DNA from: Deltaproteobacteria bacterium
GTDB lineage: Bacteria > Desulfobacterota > Desulfuromonadia > Geobacterales > Geobacteraceae
Direction: 5' to 3'
DNA: 56,694 nucleotides
NCBI GenBank assembly: GCA_021847245.1
Contig: JAJZUC010000010.1
Coordinates: 1-56,694 of the forward strand
Under the pieces are notes generated by a model. The model made no database searches and had not been told where the DNA came from. It was given only the letters and a program-made list of their open reading frames with translations. This document shows, one piece after another, positions 1 through 7,335 of this stretch (the first letter of the stretch is position 1; each line of letters begins with the position of its first letter). Position numbers and translations under genes: made by a program.

Positions 1-102
1 ACTACCAGAAAATGTCAAATCCGATGTACTCCCTTCTATCTGCTCTCTTCCCTCCTGTAACCGGCTGAATCTACGCTGCAACTAATTCACGAAAGAACCA
101 AT

Positions 103-228
103 ATGTTGCGGGTAACAGATGAATTACTCAAGGAAATGACTGATATCATCGTGCGGGAAGTCGCTCCTCGCAAGATTCTCTTCGGCTCCCATATCGAAAG
201 GTACCTGTTCCCTCTAGAGACGCGCTAG
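103..228 (+). pseudogene. N-terminal remnant of an MNT nucleotidyltransferase
   Basis: A 41-codon frame starts at ATG 103 and ends at TAG 226-228. Its peptide carries an amphipathic start and then EVAPRKILFGSH. This matches the opening of minimal nucleotidyltransferases (MNT, the antitoxin partner of HEPN toxins), where a strand leads into the LFGSRARG active-site loop. Here the loop is broken after LFGS and the catalytic aspartates are missing, so the product cannot be an active transferase. I read it as the stump of a decayed MNT gene, in keeping with the other MNT and HEPN pieces up to 1017. Recognition rests on one short motif. Positions 1-102 hold nothing I can identify. Confidence 0.5.
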
Positions 229-296
229 TCACTTGCCTTTGTTTATGTAATAATTGACTCCAAGGCTGAGTTATATGACTCACTACGGAGGTCGAA

Positions 297-626
297 ATGC
301 TTGAGACGATACTGGGCTCGATGAACTGCGAAAGGGTTCTCATTTTCCTGATTGCTCGCGATGAGGGGTATGCGCGGGAAATAGCCGGGTTTTTCAAGTC
401 CAGTCTTGGACCGATTCAGAAACAGCTTGAGAAGCTGGAAGCCGGAGGAGTGCTTTACAGTCGTCTGGCCGGTAGAACACGGCTGTATGGGTTCAATCCC
501 CGCTACCCGTTTCTGCAGGAACTCAAGACTCTTCTCGAGAAGGCGCTAACCTTTTATCCCGAAGAGATCAGGAATCCGTTGCTGATGGTTAGACGCAGAC
601 CAAGACGAACCGGAAAGTCCCTATGA
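297..626 (+). CDS. Winged helix-turn-helix (ArsR-like) transcriptional regulator
   Basis: This 109-residue protein looks like a small winged-helix DNA-binding protein. Residues about 10-75 fit the fold: a helix starting at CERVLIFLIAR, a recognition helix around SSLGPIQKQLEKLEAGG, and a wing with LYSRLAGRTRLYGFNPRYP. The GGVL-x-RLAGRTRLY-x-FNPRYPF pattern is seen in wHTH proteins encoded next to nucleotidyltransferase genes, where they probably act as the local regulator; that link is from family knowledge. A clear ribosome binding site (GGAGG, 287-291) precedes ATG 297. The stop overlaps the ATG of the next, broken gene by 4 bases, so the two were probably one operon. It is the only intact gene in the 1-1017 remnant field. 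Confidence 0.7.
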   Translation: MLETILGSMNCERVLIFLIARDEGYAREIAGFFKSSLGPIQKQLEKLEAGGVLYSRLAGRTRLYGFNPRYPFLQELKTLLEKALTFYPEEIRNPLLMVRRRPRRTGKSL

Positions 627-848
627 AACCGATTCGCGAAATGACAGTTGGCGAATTCGGCGCATTTGTTGCCAGCCATCTTCGCGAGCATGGCATTGAT
701 GTCGTGCTCACCGGCGGGGCATGCGTACCCGATTCCGATGGATTTTCTCGTGTTTACCCCTGAAGAAGTCGAGAAGTGGAAGACCATACAGAATCATGTG
801 ATTGCACATGCGTTGAAAGAGGGGAAAGTCCTTTATGAATCCCATTGA
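623..848 (+). pseudogene. Composite remnant of two nucleotidyltransferase genes joined by a deletion
   Basis: From ATG 623 the frame gives an N-terminus ending EHGIDVVLTGGACV. This resembles the start of the larger (DUF6036-like) nucleotidyltransferases, where TGGAC-V is followed by the DLDF active site. That continuation is absent and the frame stops at about 760. From about 724, in another frame, the sequence reads YPIPMDFLVFTPEEVEKW and ends NHVIAHALKEGKVLYES, which is the C-terminus of an ordinary MNT protein, stopping at 846-848. The simplest reading is a deletion that fused the 5' end of one nucleotidyltransferase gene to the 3' end of another. Neither half has catalytic residues. Confidence 0.6.
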
Positions 849-1017
849 TCACGCAAAGCAGCTGCTACTGATGGCCTCGAAAGACATGAAAGCACTTGAC
901 CTGATGATCATGCCGGAGTCGGTGGATGAGCTTTTGTCTGTGTGGGTCTGTGGCGAAAAAACAGGTTTTATGGACTTGAGAGCAATCGAGCTGCAGACGG
1001 CAGAAAAGAAGCAGTAA
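835..1017 (+). pseudogene. Truncated HEPN-domain gene
   Basis: The 60-residue frame opens MNPIDHAKQLLLMASKDMKAL, typical of HEPN proteins (helical RNases or toxin partners of MNT nucleotidyltransferases). After about residue 22 the match dissolves. The R-x4-6-H catalytic motif of active HEPN RNases is not present, and the protein is about half the usual 110-140 residues. The start overlaps the end of the preceding MNT remnant by 14 bases, the usual MNT-HEPN arrangement. I infer a dead toxin gene; the tail from residue about 35 is probably out-of-register sequence. Confidence 0.5.
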
Positions 1018-1199
1018 AAGGGACTGGCTCCACAGGTGCCTGTCCCTCTTGAAGAGTCTAGATGTATCAGAGATTACATAGATGCATAGAGGTGATGATG
1101 CTGACAGGAAAAAAGAGGGGTTAATTAAAAGGTGCCTGTCCCCCTCAGAGAACCTCCGTCTCCCGTCTAACGTCTTACGTCTTACGTTCTGGAGGAATT
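1018..1199 (+). repeat. Intergenic stretch with dispersed GGTGCCTGTCCC and GTCTCCCGTCTAACG repeats
   Basis: Two copies of GGTGCCTGTCCC lie at about 1035-1047 and 1131-1142. The same motif appears inverted (GGGACAGGCACC) at 16.8 kb and 17.8 kb. From about 1155 to 1190 there is a run related to GTCTCCCGTCTAACGTCTTACG, which returns at 1650-1720 and in expanded form at 19.9-20.2 kb. No gene is visible. GGAGG at 1191-1195 is the ribosome binding site of the following gene. Confidence 0.6.
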
Positions 1200-1619
1200 A
1201 TGGAAAAGGATCATCTCGAAATATTGCTTGAAGACATTAGCGGCAAATTTGATCTCGTACTGGAAGGCCATGAGGCATTGAACCGGAAGTTCGACGCTAA
1301 ATTCAATGAGTTGAACGAGAAGATTGAGCACAATTCTTTTCTCATTGGGGCACTCAATCAGAAGATTGACGACGTGGATAACCGGTTGAACGATAAGATC
1401 GATCACGCCGAACAGCGACTGAACGATAAGATCGACGACGTTGAAAGGCGATTGAACGATAAGATCGATGACGTTGAAAGGCGATTGAACGATAAGATCG
1501 ATGACGTTGAAAAGCGATTGAGCGGGAAAATTGATGCCGTCGCCACCGATCTCTCTGCGCACCGTGCGGATACCGAGGCGCATCATGGGGTGTGGCGGGT
1601 GAAGGAGGGGGAGGAGTAG
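1200..1619 (+). CDS. Small coiled-coil protein with hendecad repeats
   Basis: A 139-residue, highly charged protein with an excellent ribosome binding site (GGAGGAATT then ATG 1200). Residues about 60-115 consist of 11-residue units close to RLNDKIDDVER, preceded by less regular copies. Such hendecad repeats form long right-handed or straight coiled coils. No signal peptide, membrane segment or catalytic motif is visible, so a cytoplasmic structural or scaffold role is likely but unproven. The nearly identical DNA repeats suggest recent expansion and probable length variation between strains. Short dispersed repeats flank it on both sides. I do not recognise a named family. Confidence 0.65.
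   Translation: MEKDHLEILLEDISGKFDLVLEGHEALNRKFDAKFNELNEKIEHNSFLIGALNQKIDDVDNRLNDKIDHAEQRLNDKIDDVERRLNDKIDDVERRLNDKIDDVEKRLSGKIDAVATDLSAHRADTEAHHGVWRVKEGEE
1383..1514 (+). repeat. 33-bp in-frame tandem repeats (four units plus partial)
   Basis: Units begin at 1383, 1416, 1449 and 1482, with a partial one at 1515. Each encodes an 11-residue step of the coiled coil (RLNDKIDDVER or close variants). The last complete units are almost identical at DNA level, which points to recent duplication by slippage or unequal exchange. Confidence 0.85.
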
Positions 1620-1621
1620 GG

Positions 1622-1722
1622 GGAAGTGAGAGGTGAGAGGTGAGAGGTAACGTCTTACGTCTCCCGTCTAACGTCTTACGATTTTTGCGTCTCCCGTCTA
1701 ACTTCTCACGTCTCACTTATAA
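1622..1722 (+). repeat. Heptamer-type dispersed repeat (GTGAGAGGT / GTCTCCCGTCTAACG)
   Basis: GTGAGAGGTGAGAGGTGAGAGGT at 1626-1648 is a short tandem run. It is followed by two copies of GTCTCCCGTCTAAC (about 1659-1672 and 1690-1703) and a final CTCACGTCTCAC. The same vocabulary occurs at 1155-1190 and 19917-20175. No coding potential is seen between 1620 and 1764. Confidence 0.7.
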
Positions 1723-1764
1723 CAGAAAGGCATTGCTAGTCGCCAGCCGCTAGCCGCATGATCT

Positions 1765-2433
1765 ATGAGACTAAAACACACCATAGTCCTCCTCCTCTTC
1801 GCCCTTGCCGGGGCTTTGACCTTTTTCTGCCGCGTGGAGCGGCATGCGCAGGCGAAGTCCGTCAACCTTGCCGCCATTCCGGCGGTGATTGGGGAGTGGC
1901 GGATGGTTAGTCAGGATACGACGCTCGGGGCGAAGGAAGAGAAGTTTTTGGATGATGTGTTGGTGAGGACGTATCAGCGGCCCGATGGGAAGACGGTGAT
2001 GCTGGCTGTGGCCTATGGGGCGGATCAGCGGAAGAATTTCAGCATTCATTTGCCGGAGGTTTGTTATAAGGCTTCGGGGTGTAATGTTACGTCTGTTGGG
2101 CAGGCTTCCATGGATTCTCCGCGTTTAAACCTCAAGCAGATGGTGGCTAAACGGTCGGATGGTGGAGTGGAGGCGGTTCAGTATTGGATTGTGTTGGATG
2201 GGAAGGTTGTTACGAGTGACTTTGAGCGGAAGTGGAAGCAGGCCTATTTGGGCACGTTTGGGGCTGATGCTGGGGGGGTGTTGGTGAGGGTTTCGTCGTT
2301 TGTTAATGATGGTGATTTTCGAAAGAATTATGAGTTTCAGAAGGATTTTATCACTGTCTTATATAAATCTATAAGCTCTGAACTACTTAGAACTCTTTAT
2401 GGTAACGATTCAAGGCTTCAATCCCGAAGCTGA
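1765..2433 (+). CDS. EpsI family protein (exosortase-associated, DUF3485)
   Basis: The 222-residue product has an N-terminal membrane anchor or signal (about residues 6-22) and a periplasmic domain. The DUF3485/EpsI signature is clear: H95-x-P97-E98-x-C100-Y101 followed by a glycine. In EpsI proteins this domain either follows an exosortase or is encoded beside one in exopolysaccharide loci; its exact reaction is not established. No exosortase gene is present in this window, and the sequence upstream is toxin-antitoxin debris, so this copy is an orphan here. The stop lies 15 bases before the flippase gene, so the two are probably co-transcribed as the start of the polysaccharide operon. Confidence 0.8.
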   Translation: MRLKHTIVLLLFALAGALTFFCRVERHAQAKSVNLAAIPAVIGEWRMVSQDTTLGAKEEKFLDDVLVRTYQRPDGKTVMLAVAYGADQRKNFSIHLPEVCYKASGCNVTSVGQASMDSPRLNLKQMVAKRSDGGVEAVQYWIVLDGKVVTSDFERKWKQAYLGTFGADAGGVLVRVSSFVNDGDFRKNYEFQKDFITVLYKSISSELLRTLYGNDSRLQSRS

Positions 2434-2448
2434 GGTGGGTTCTCTCTA

Positions 2449-4005
2449 ATGGCAGGCAAGTCAAATGCAAAATTACCTCCGGCAACAATTCTTGAAAAAA
2501 GTCTTGCTGCTGTCAAGTGGAATTATATAGGTACAGTTGGGCGTATAGCCTCTCAACTATTTGCACAGATAACACTCGCCAGATTATTGGGACCAGAGGC
2601 GTTCGGACTCTTTGGCGTCGCTTTTCTTGTAGTTGGTGTCGGGAATATTTTTGTCGAAATCGGCTTGGGCTCTGCGTTAATCCAAAAAAATGAAATAACT
2701 GATAAGCATGTATGTTTCGTTTTCACTTGGATGCTTATTGCTGGTATCGGAATGGCGATAACAGTTTTCTTTCTTGCTGACATAATAGCTTCATTTATGG
2801 GAGATATTCGTTCAGCCAATGTCTTGCGCGGATTGTCGCCGATTTTTTTAATACAAGCCCTCGGTGTTGTACCCCTTTCTTTGCTGAAACGTGATATGTC
2901 ATTCAAGATTATCCAAGGTGTTCAAATAATTTCTTACGTATGTGGATTTCTTGTTGTTGGGGTTGTTGCAGCCCTGCTTGGGGCTGGCGTGTGGAGTTTG
3001 GTTGTCGCTGTTATTGTCCAGTCTGCATTGGCTTCCTTAATGCTATACCTCAAGAAACGCCCCACTCTGGGACTTCAGTTTACTGAAAATGGTGTTGGAT
3101 TGCGCAGCTTTGGTGTTCGAGTTCTCCTGACCAATATCTCAAACTGGATCATCGAGAATGTAGACAATCTGCTGGTTGGCAAACTCTTCGGGCCCACTTC
3201 TTTGGGTTTGTACTCTGTTTCTTACAACCTGGTCCGTACTCCTGCGAACCACTTGGTTGTAACACTACAAACTGTGCTTTTCCCGGCGAGTGCACGAGCG
3301 CAAGACAATTTGGATTCCTTGCGGCGTGCCTATCTGGCTGTTGCGTCGGGAGTTTCGCTGATTGCATTCCCTGTCTTTGCCGGATGTGCATGTGTTTCTG
3401 GTACGGTGGTGACTGCCCTCTATGGCCAAGACTGGCTTGACGCCGCACCAATTTTAACGCCACTTGCTTTGTCTATGATTCTCCATGCTGTCATGGCGGT
3501 CTCTGGCCCAGTTTTGTGGGGTAAGGGCGCGGCAGGGGCAGAGCTCAAAGTGCAGTTTTGGGTGGCGCTTATCTTCGTAGCATTCCTTCTGTTTGCCTCT
3601 CAGTTTTCCCTGACAGCCATGGCGTGGGCGGTATGTTTGGTATATGCGTTGCGTTTGGCGGGAATGACCGCAGCAGTCATCCGCCATATCCGCCTGCCCA
3701 TACTTTCACTTATGACTGCTTTACGCGGAGGAGTTTTGGCCGCGTTACTGGTAGTGAGTATGCTTCTGACAGTCGATACAGCTTTGCCAGCGACAGCGGT
3801 GACACTCAAGTTAACACTGGAAGTTTTCCTGGCGGGCGTTGTTCTGATTCTGTTCGTTATTTCGGCACCTAAACTTGCTTTGTCAGAGGGATTGTCCTGG
3901 ATGATGTATCGACTTCTAGTGAACTCACCTCGTTTTGGACGGTCATTTCTACTAAGGCGTTTATCTTTATCCCACGAGGCTTCGTCTCTGCGGAGCACGC
4001 TATGA
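2449..4005 (+). CDS. Polysaccharide flippase, Wzx/RfbX-like (MOP superfamily)
   Basis: A 518-residue integral membrane protein with about 12-14 hydrophobic segments spread over residues 30-490. It has the N-terminal pattern typical of lipopolysaccharide or exopolysaccharide flippases: RIASQLFAQITLARLLGPEAFGLFGVA. By family it would flip undecaprenyl-diphosphate-linked repeat units across the inner membrane. Its position directly upstream of glycosyltransferases and near a Wzy-like protein supports a Wzx role. Codon use is AT-richer than in the housekeeping half of the window. The ATG of the next gene overlaps its stop by 4 bases, showing translational coupling. Confidence 0.85.
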   Translation: MAGKSNAKLPPATILEKSLAAVKWNYIGTVGRIASQLFAQITLARLLGPEAFGLFGVAFLVVGVGNIFVEIGLGSALIQKNEITDKHVCFVFTWMLIAGIGMAITVFFLADIIASFMGDIRSANVLRGLSPIFLIQALGVVPLSLLKRDMSFKIIQGVQIISYVCGFLVVGVVAALLGAGVWSLVVAVIVQSALASLMLYLKKRPTLGLQFTENGVGLRSFGVRVLLTNISNWIIENVDNLLVGKLFGPTSLGLYSVSYNLVRTPANHLVVTLQTVLFPASARAQDNLDSLRRAYLAVASGVSLIAFPVFAGCACVSGTVVTALYGQDWLDAAPILTPLALSMILHAVMAVSGPVLWGKGAAGAELKVQFWVALIFVAFLLFASQFSLTAMAWAVCLVYALRLAGMTAAVIRHIRLPILSLMTALRGGVLAALLVVSMLLTVDTALPATAVTLKLTLEVFLAGVVLILFVISAPKLALSEGLSWMMYRLLVNSPRFGRSFLLRRLSLSHEASSLRSTL

Positions 4006-5210
4006 AAATTGGCATTGCCGGGCCCATATCTACCGATAATATAGCTCGATTCCTTGGTGGCGATACATCCGGACTGCCACGTGGTTACTATGGCGCGCCA
4101 TTACTGGGTACACTTATAGGAGCCTTGCTGCAGCGAGGGCATAGAATTACAGCTTTTACCACCTCTTCTGATATGCCGCTGAATTTGAATAAACCCGTTA
4201 GTGCGGAACATGAGCGATTCAAAATCTATTACTGTCCCGTTCGCCCCCGAGCCTTTCGTCCTCAAAACGGTCATTTAGGACGGGCAGCCGACTTCTTTCG
4301 CCTTGAGCGAGAGGCATTGCGCCGCGCTATCTTACAGGATGCTCCGGATCTGATTCATGCCCATTGGACCTATGAATTTGCACAGGCTACAATCGACAGT
4401 GGCTTGCCACACCTCGTTACTTGCCACGATGCCCCTCAAGTCGTGCTCCAACATATGCAAAATGCTTACAGGCTGGTGCGCTACTTCATGGCAAGACGGG
4501 TACTTGAACGTGCCCAGAAACTCACTGCTGTCTCTCCTTATCTGCAACAGAAGCTCAAGCTTTATGCCAAAATTCCGGTATCGGTAATTCCCAATCCGAT
4601 ACCAGATGGTTTACCTGACGTAGGGGCGAAATCGTGCAACTTTGATCCGACACGACCGCACATCGCTATGATTCTCAATGGCTGGGGGCGCCGAAAGAAT
4701 CCTGAACCGGCTTTGCGTGCTTTTGCTTTATTGCGACGACGGATTCCTGGAGCCGAACTTCACGTCATGGGCTTTGATTTTGGACCCGGAGAGAAGGCCC
4801 ATCGTTGGGCCGTCTCAAATGGTGTTGCCGATGGGGTACATTTTCATGGCGCTCAGCCCTACAAAACGCTGCTGGCAAAACTTGCTAGTGCTGACTTGCT
4901 GCTTCACCCTTCTCTCGAAGAGACCTTTGGCATGTCAGTTGCCGAGGCAATGGCGCTTGGTGTGCCAGTAATTGGTGGTAGCGGCAGCGGGGCTGTGCCT
5001 TGGGTAATTGGGAAGGGTGGACTGGTCACTGATGTGAAGTCACCGGAAGCTATTTATGAATCGATGTGTCACATGATTGAAGATGTCGTCACCTTAAAGA
5101 GGTACGCAAGTGAGGCACGACATCAAGCAATTTCGCGTTTTAGCTCGACTGAAGTGGCTACCCGATATGAATCACATTATTACGAGATTTTGGCAGGAGG
5201 CAGGGGATGA
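4002..5210 (+). CDS. Glycosyltransferase family 4 (GT-B)
   Basis: This 402-residue protein has the two-domain GT-B architecture of family 4. The N-terminal acceptor domain starts MKIGIAGPIS and contains a DLIHAHWTYEFA segment. The C-terminal donor-binding domain contains NGWGRRKNPEPALRAF and the hallmark HPSLEETFGMSVAEAMALG (about residues 302-320). The two glutamates of the E-x7-E motif fall in EETFGMSVAE. It probably adds one sugar to the lipid-linked exopolysaccharide unit on the cytoplasmic face; donor and acceptor cannot be read from sequence. It overlaps both neighbours by 4 bases. Confidence 0.85.
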   Translation: MKIGIAGPISTDNIARFLGGDTSGLPRGYYGAPLLGTLIGALLQRGHRITAFTTSSDMPLNLNKPVSAEHERFKIYYCPVRPRAFRPQNGHLGRAADFFRLEREALRRAILQDAPDLIHAHWTYEFAQATIDSGLPHLVTCHDAPQVVLQHMQNAYRLVRYFMARRVLERAQKLTAVSPYLQQKLKLYAKIPVSVIPNPIPDGLPDVGAKSCNFDPTRPHIAMILNGWGRRKNPEPALRAFALLRRRIPGAELHVMGFDFGPGEKAHRWAVSNGVADGVHFHGAQPYKTLLAKLASADLLLHPSLEETFGMSVAEAMALGVPVIGGSGSGAVPWVIGKGGLVTDVKSPEAIYESMCHMIEDVVTLKRYASEARHQAISRFSSTEVATRYESHYYEILAGGRG

Positions 5211-5818
5211 ATTGGTGCCATCTATTGTCCTTGAGACGTTATCCTGAGTTCTTGCGCTTGGCATGGTGGAAAGTGGTTACGCCTGCTGTGGTACGACGAA
5301 AGGGCGTAGAGATCGGAAGCGGAACGACCTTCTATGGGACACCGATTATCTCTATGGTAGAGGGCAGCAAAATTATCATCAATGAGCGAGCCAGCTTATG
5401 TTCTGTTTCAGAGTTTACCGCGTTGGGAGTAAACCACCCGGTAGTACTTCGTACAATGAGACCAGGGGCAATGATTGAAGTTGGTGCAGAGACAGGTGTA
5501 AGCGGAGCTACGATCTGTGCTGCAGGACATGTAAAAATAGGAAAGCAATGCATGTTTGGTGCGAATGTCGTAATTGCCGATACCGACTTCCATGCGATGA
5601 AACCGGAAAATAGACGTTACAATAGTAACCACGAAGACATTGCCGTGGCACCTGTATTTGTAGAAGATAATGTGTTTCTTGGGACAGGAGTGATTGTTCT
5701 TAAAGGAAGTACGATTGGAGAAAACACTATAGTTGGAGCTGGATCTGTAGTTGTGGGTAATATACCTGCAAATTCCATTGCTGCAGGTAATCCTGCGCGA
5801 GTCATCCGTGCAGTGTAG
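5207..5818 (+). CDS. Left-handed beta-helix (hexapeptide) acyltransferase
   Basis: A 203-residue protein made mostly of hexapeptide turns. Clear rungs run from about residue 95 to the end (VKIGKQCMFGANVVIAD, VFVEDNVFLGTGVIVLKG, STIGENTIVGAGSVV) and it finishes with the usual NPARVIRAV tail. His129 in the DTDFHAM segment sits where the catalytic histidine of maltose/galactoside acetyltransferase-type enzymes lies. I infer O-acetylation, or another O-acylation, of an exopolysaccharide sugar using an acyl-CoA donor. The gene overlaps the upstream GT4 by 4 bases. Below it, 5819-5898 is AT-rich and empty. Confidence 0.8.
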   Translation: MNWCHLLSLRRYPEFLRLAWWKVVTPAVVRRKGVEIGSGTTFYGTPIISMVEGSKIIINERASLCSVSEFTALGVNHPVVLRTMRPGAMIEVGAETGVSGATICAAGHVKIGKQCMFGANVVIADTDFHAMKPENRRYNSNHEDIAVAPVFVEDNVFLGTGVIVLKGSTIGENTIVGAGSVVVGNIPANSIAAGNPARVIRAV

Positions 5819-5898
5819 TTTTATGTCTATATATTGGTATTAGTCTTTGCATTATTTGTATCAATGATTATTACAGTTAACTTTGTTTAGTATTATAT

Positions 5899-7314
5899 GT
5901 GCTAAATTTTCTTACCTGCTGGATGTGCCAATTGATAGTATTGTCGATTATTTTACCATTTATTGCTGCTGTTATATTTGGTTTTGCACTGCCATTTTTA
6001 TTGGTAAATATATATCATGCCATTACAAAATGGAGTGATACAACCAAAACAACAATAATTTTGTGGGCGATAAGCATCGGTACTATTTTGCCAATTATAT
6101 TGACCAAACGAAATTTGAGTCTAGAAGCTGAATTGTTTCGACCTTTCTCAACAGGTACTGCAGGCTTTGCTTTTATGACAACACGCATTGCAACGCTTTT
6201 GGCTATTGGAGTTGCTTTAGTTATGTTGTCTCGCGGATTGACAACCAGACGGCAGAGTGTGGTAGATTCAGTGTCATTGTTGGCATGGACGTTTGCGATT
6301 TATTTTATTGGAACGGTGCTTGTTGTATCTCTTGGATCTGAATATCCAGATTTTACTTATAAATATTCATACGTTTTGATAACTATTGGTTCTTTCTTTT
6401 TCCTCGGGCAATACAACCTTTATAAAGTTAACTGCAATGTTAAGACAATATTGTTTGTGGTGGTATTAGGCAGTCTCATTGCCATAATGGTTGCACCAAA
6501 CTTGGTTTTGCTTAAACCGTATAAAGGTCTCATTCCAGGATTAAACTTTCGTTTGTTTGGTATAACCAGTCATGCTAACACGCTTGGATTAGTTTCGCTC
6601 GTTCTAATTTTGCTTGAGGTTTATTTCCCCTCACGACGATTATTAAGGATAGTTATCTTAACGGCCTCGACGGTTGTTTTTGTCCTTGCACAATCCAAAA
6701 CTGCATGGGTGACTTTGTCGGGTCTAGTTTTGGGGGTGTACGTCCCTAACCTATTGGTACGGTACCAAATAAAGCAGAGTTGCCAAAGATCAATCAAGCT
6801 ATTCGTAGCAGTATGCATGCTTATGTTGGCCATCATTTCTTCTGTCCCATTCGCGACAGATTTAGAAAAGTTTTTGCATATACATTCTGATTTAACAACG
6901 TTCACTGGACGTACTGCAATTTGGAAAAAGACATTGATGGAATGGTACAATTACCCTTTGTTTGGTTATGGTCCAGGCATTTGGGGACTAGAGTATCGTA
7001 TCAAAGCAGGAATGTTGTATGCTGGTCAAGCTCATAACCAGTTTATCCAAACAATTGGTGAATCTGGCGGAATTGGGTTGTTTCTTATTGTCTGCTATTT
7101 AATGGTCTTATTACAATATGCCATAAGATACTACACTCAATCTAAAGGCTTAATTCTTTCTTTATGGATAATTATTTTGTTCCGTTGTTTTAGTGAAGCA
7201 CCATTAAGGCCATTGGTATTTATTGATTGGGCGTTTTTTATACATGCGTTAATGATTATCTATACTGTTTATTATGCACGAAGTTCTGAATCTGCACCAT
7301 TAGGTCAGTATTGA
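5899..7314 (+). CDS. O-antigen polymerase/ligase-like membrane protein (Wzy/WaaL family)
   Basis: A 471-residue, multi-spanning membrane protein with roughly 10-12 hydrophobic segments and a periplasmic loop typical of the Wzy_C family. The signature lies around His379 in AHNQFIQTIGESGGIGL. The family either polymerises undecaprenyl-linked repeat units (Wzy) or ligates glycans to lipid A (WaaL). With a flippase and several glycosyltransferases nearby, polymerase is the more likely role. The start is uncertain: GTG 5899 is used here with no strong ribosome binding site, and ATG 5923 is an alternative. It is one of the most AT-rich genes in the window, which suggests horizontal origin. Confidence 0.8.
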   Translation: MLNFLTCWMCQLIVLSIILPFIAAVIFGFALPFLLVNIYHAITKWSDTTKTTIILWAISIGTILPIILTKRNLSLEAELFRPFSTGTAGFAFMTTRIATLLAIGVALVMLSRGLTTRRQSVVDSVSLLAWTFAIYFIGTVLVVSLGSEYPDFTYKYSYVLITIGSFFFLGQYNLYKVNCNVKTILFVVVLGSLIAIMVAPNLVLLKPYKGLIPGLNFRLFGITSHANTLGLVSLVLILLEVYFPSRRLLRIVILTASTVVFVLAQSKTAWVTLSGLVLGVYVPNLLVRYQIKQSCQRSIKLFVAVCMLMLAIISSVPFATDLEKFLHIHSDLTTFTGRTAIWKKTLMEWYNYPLFGYGPGIWGLEYRIKAGMLYAGQAHNQFIQTIGESGGIGLFLIVCYLMVLLQYAIRYYTQSKGLILSLWIIILFRCFSEAPLRPLVFIDWAFFIHALMIIYTVYYARSSESAPLGQY

Positions 7315-7335
7315 ATCTATAGATACATAATTATA

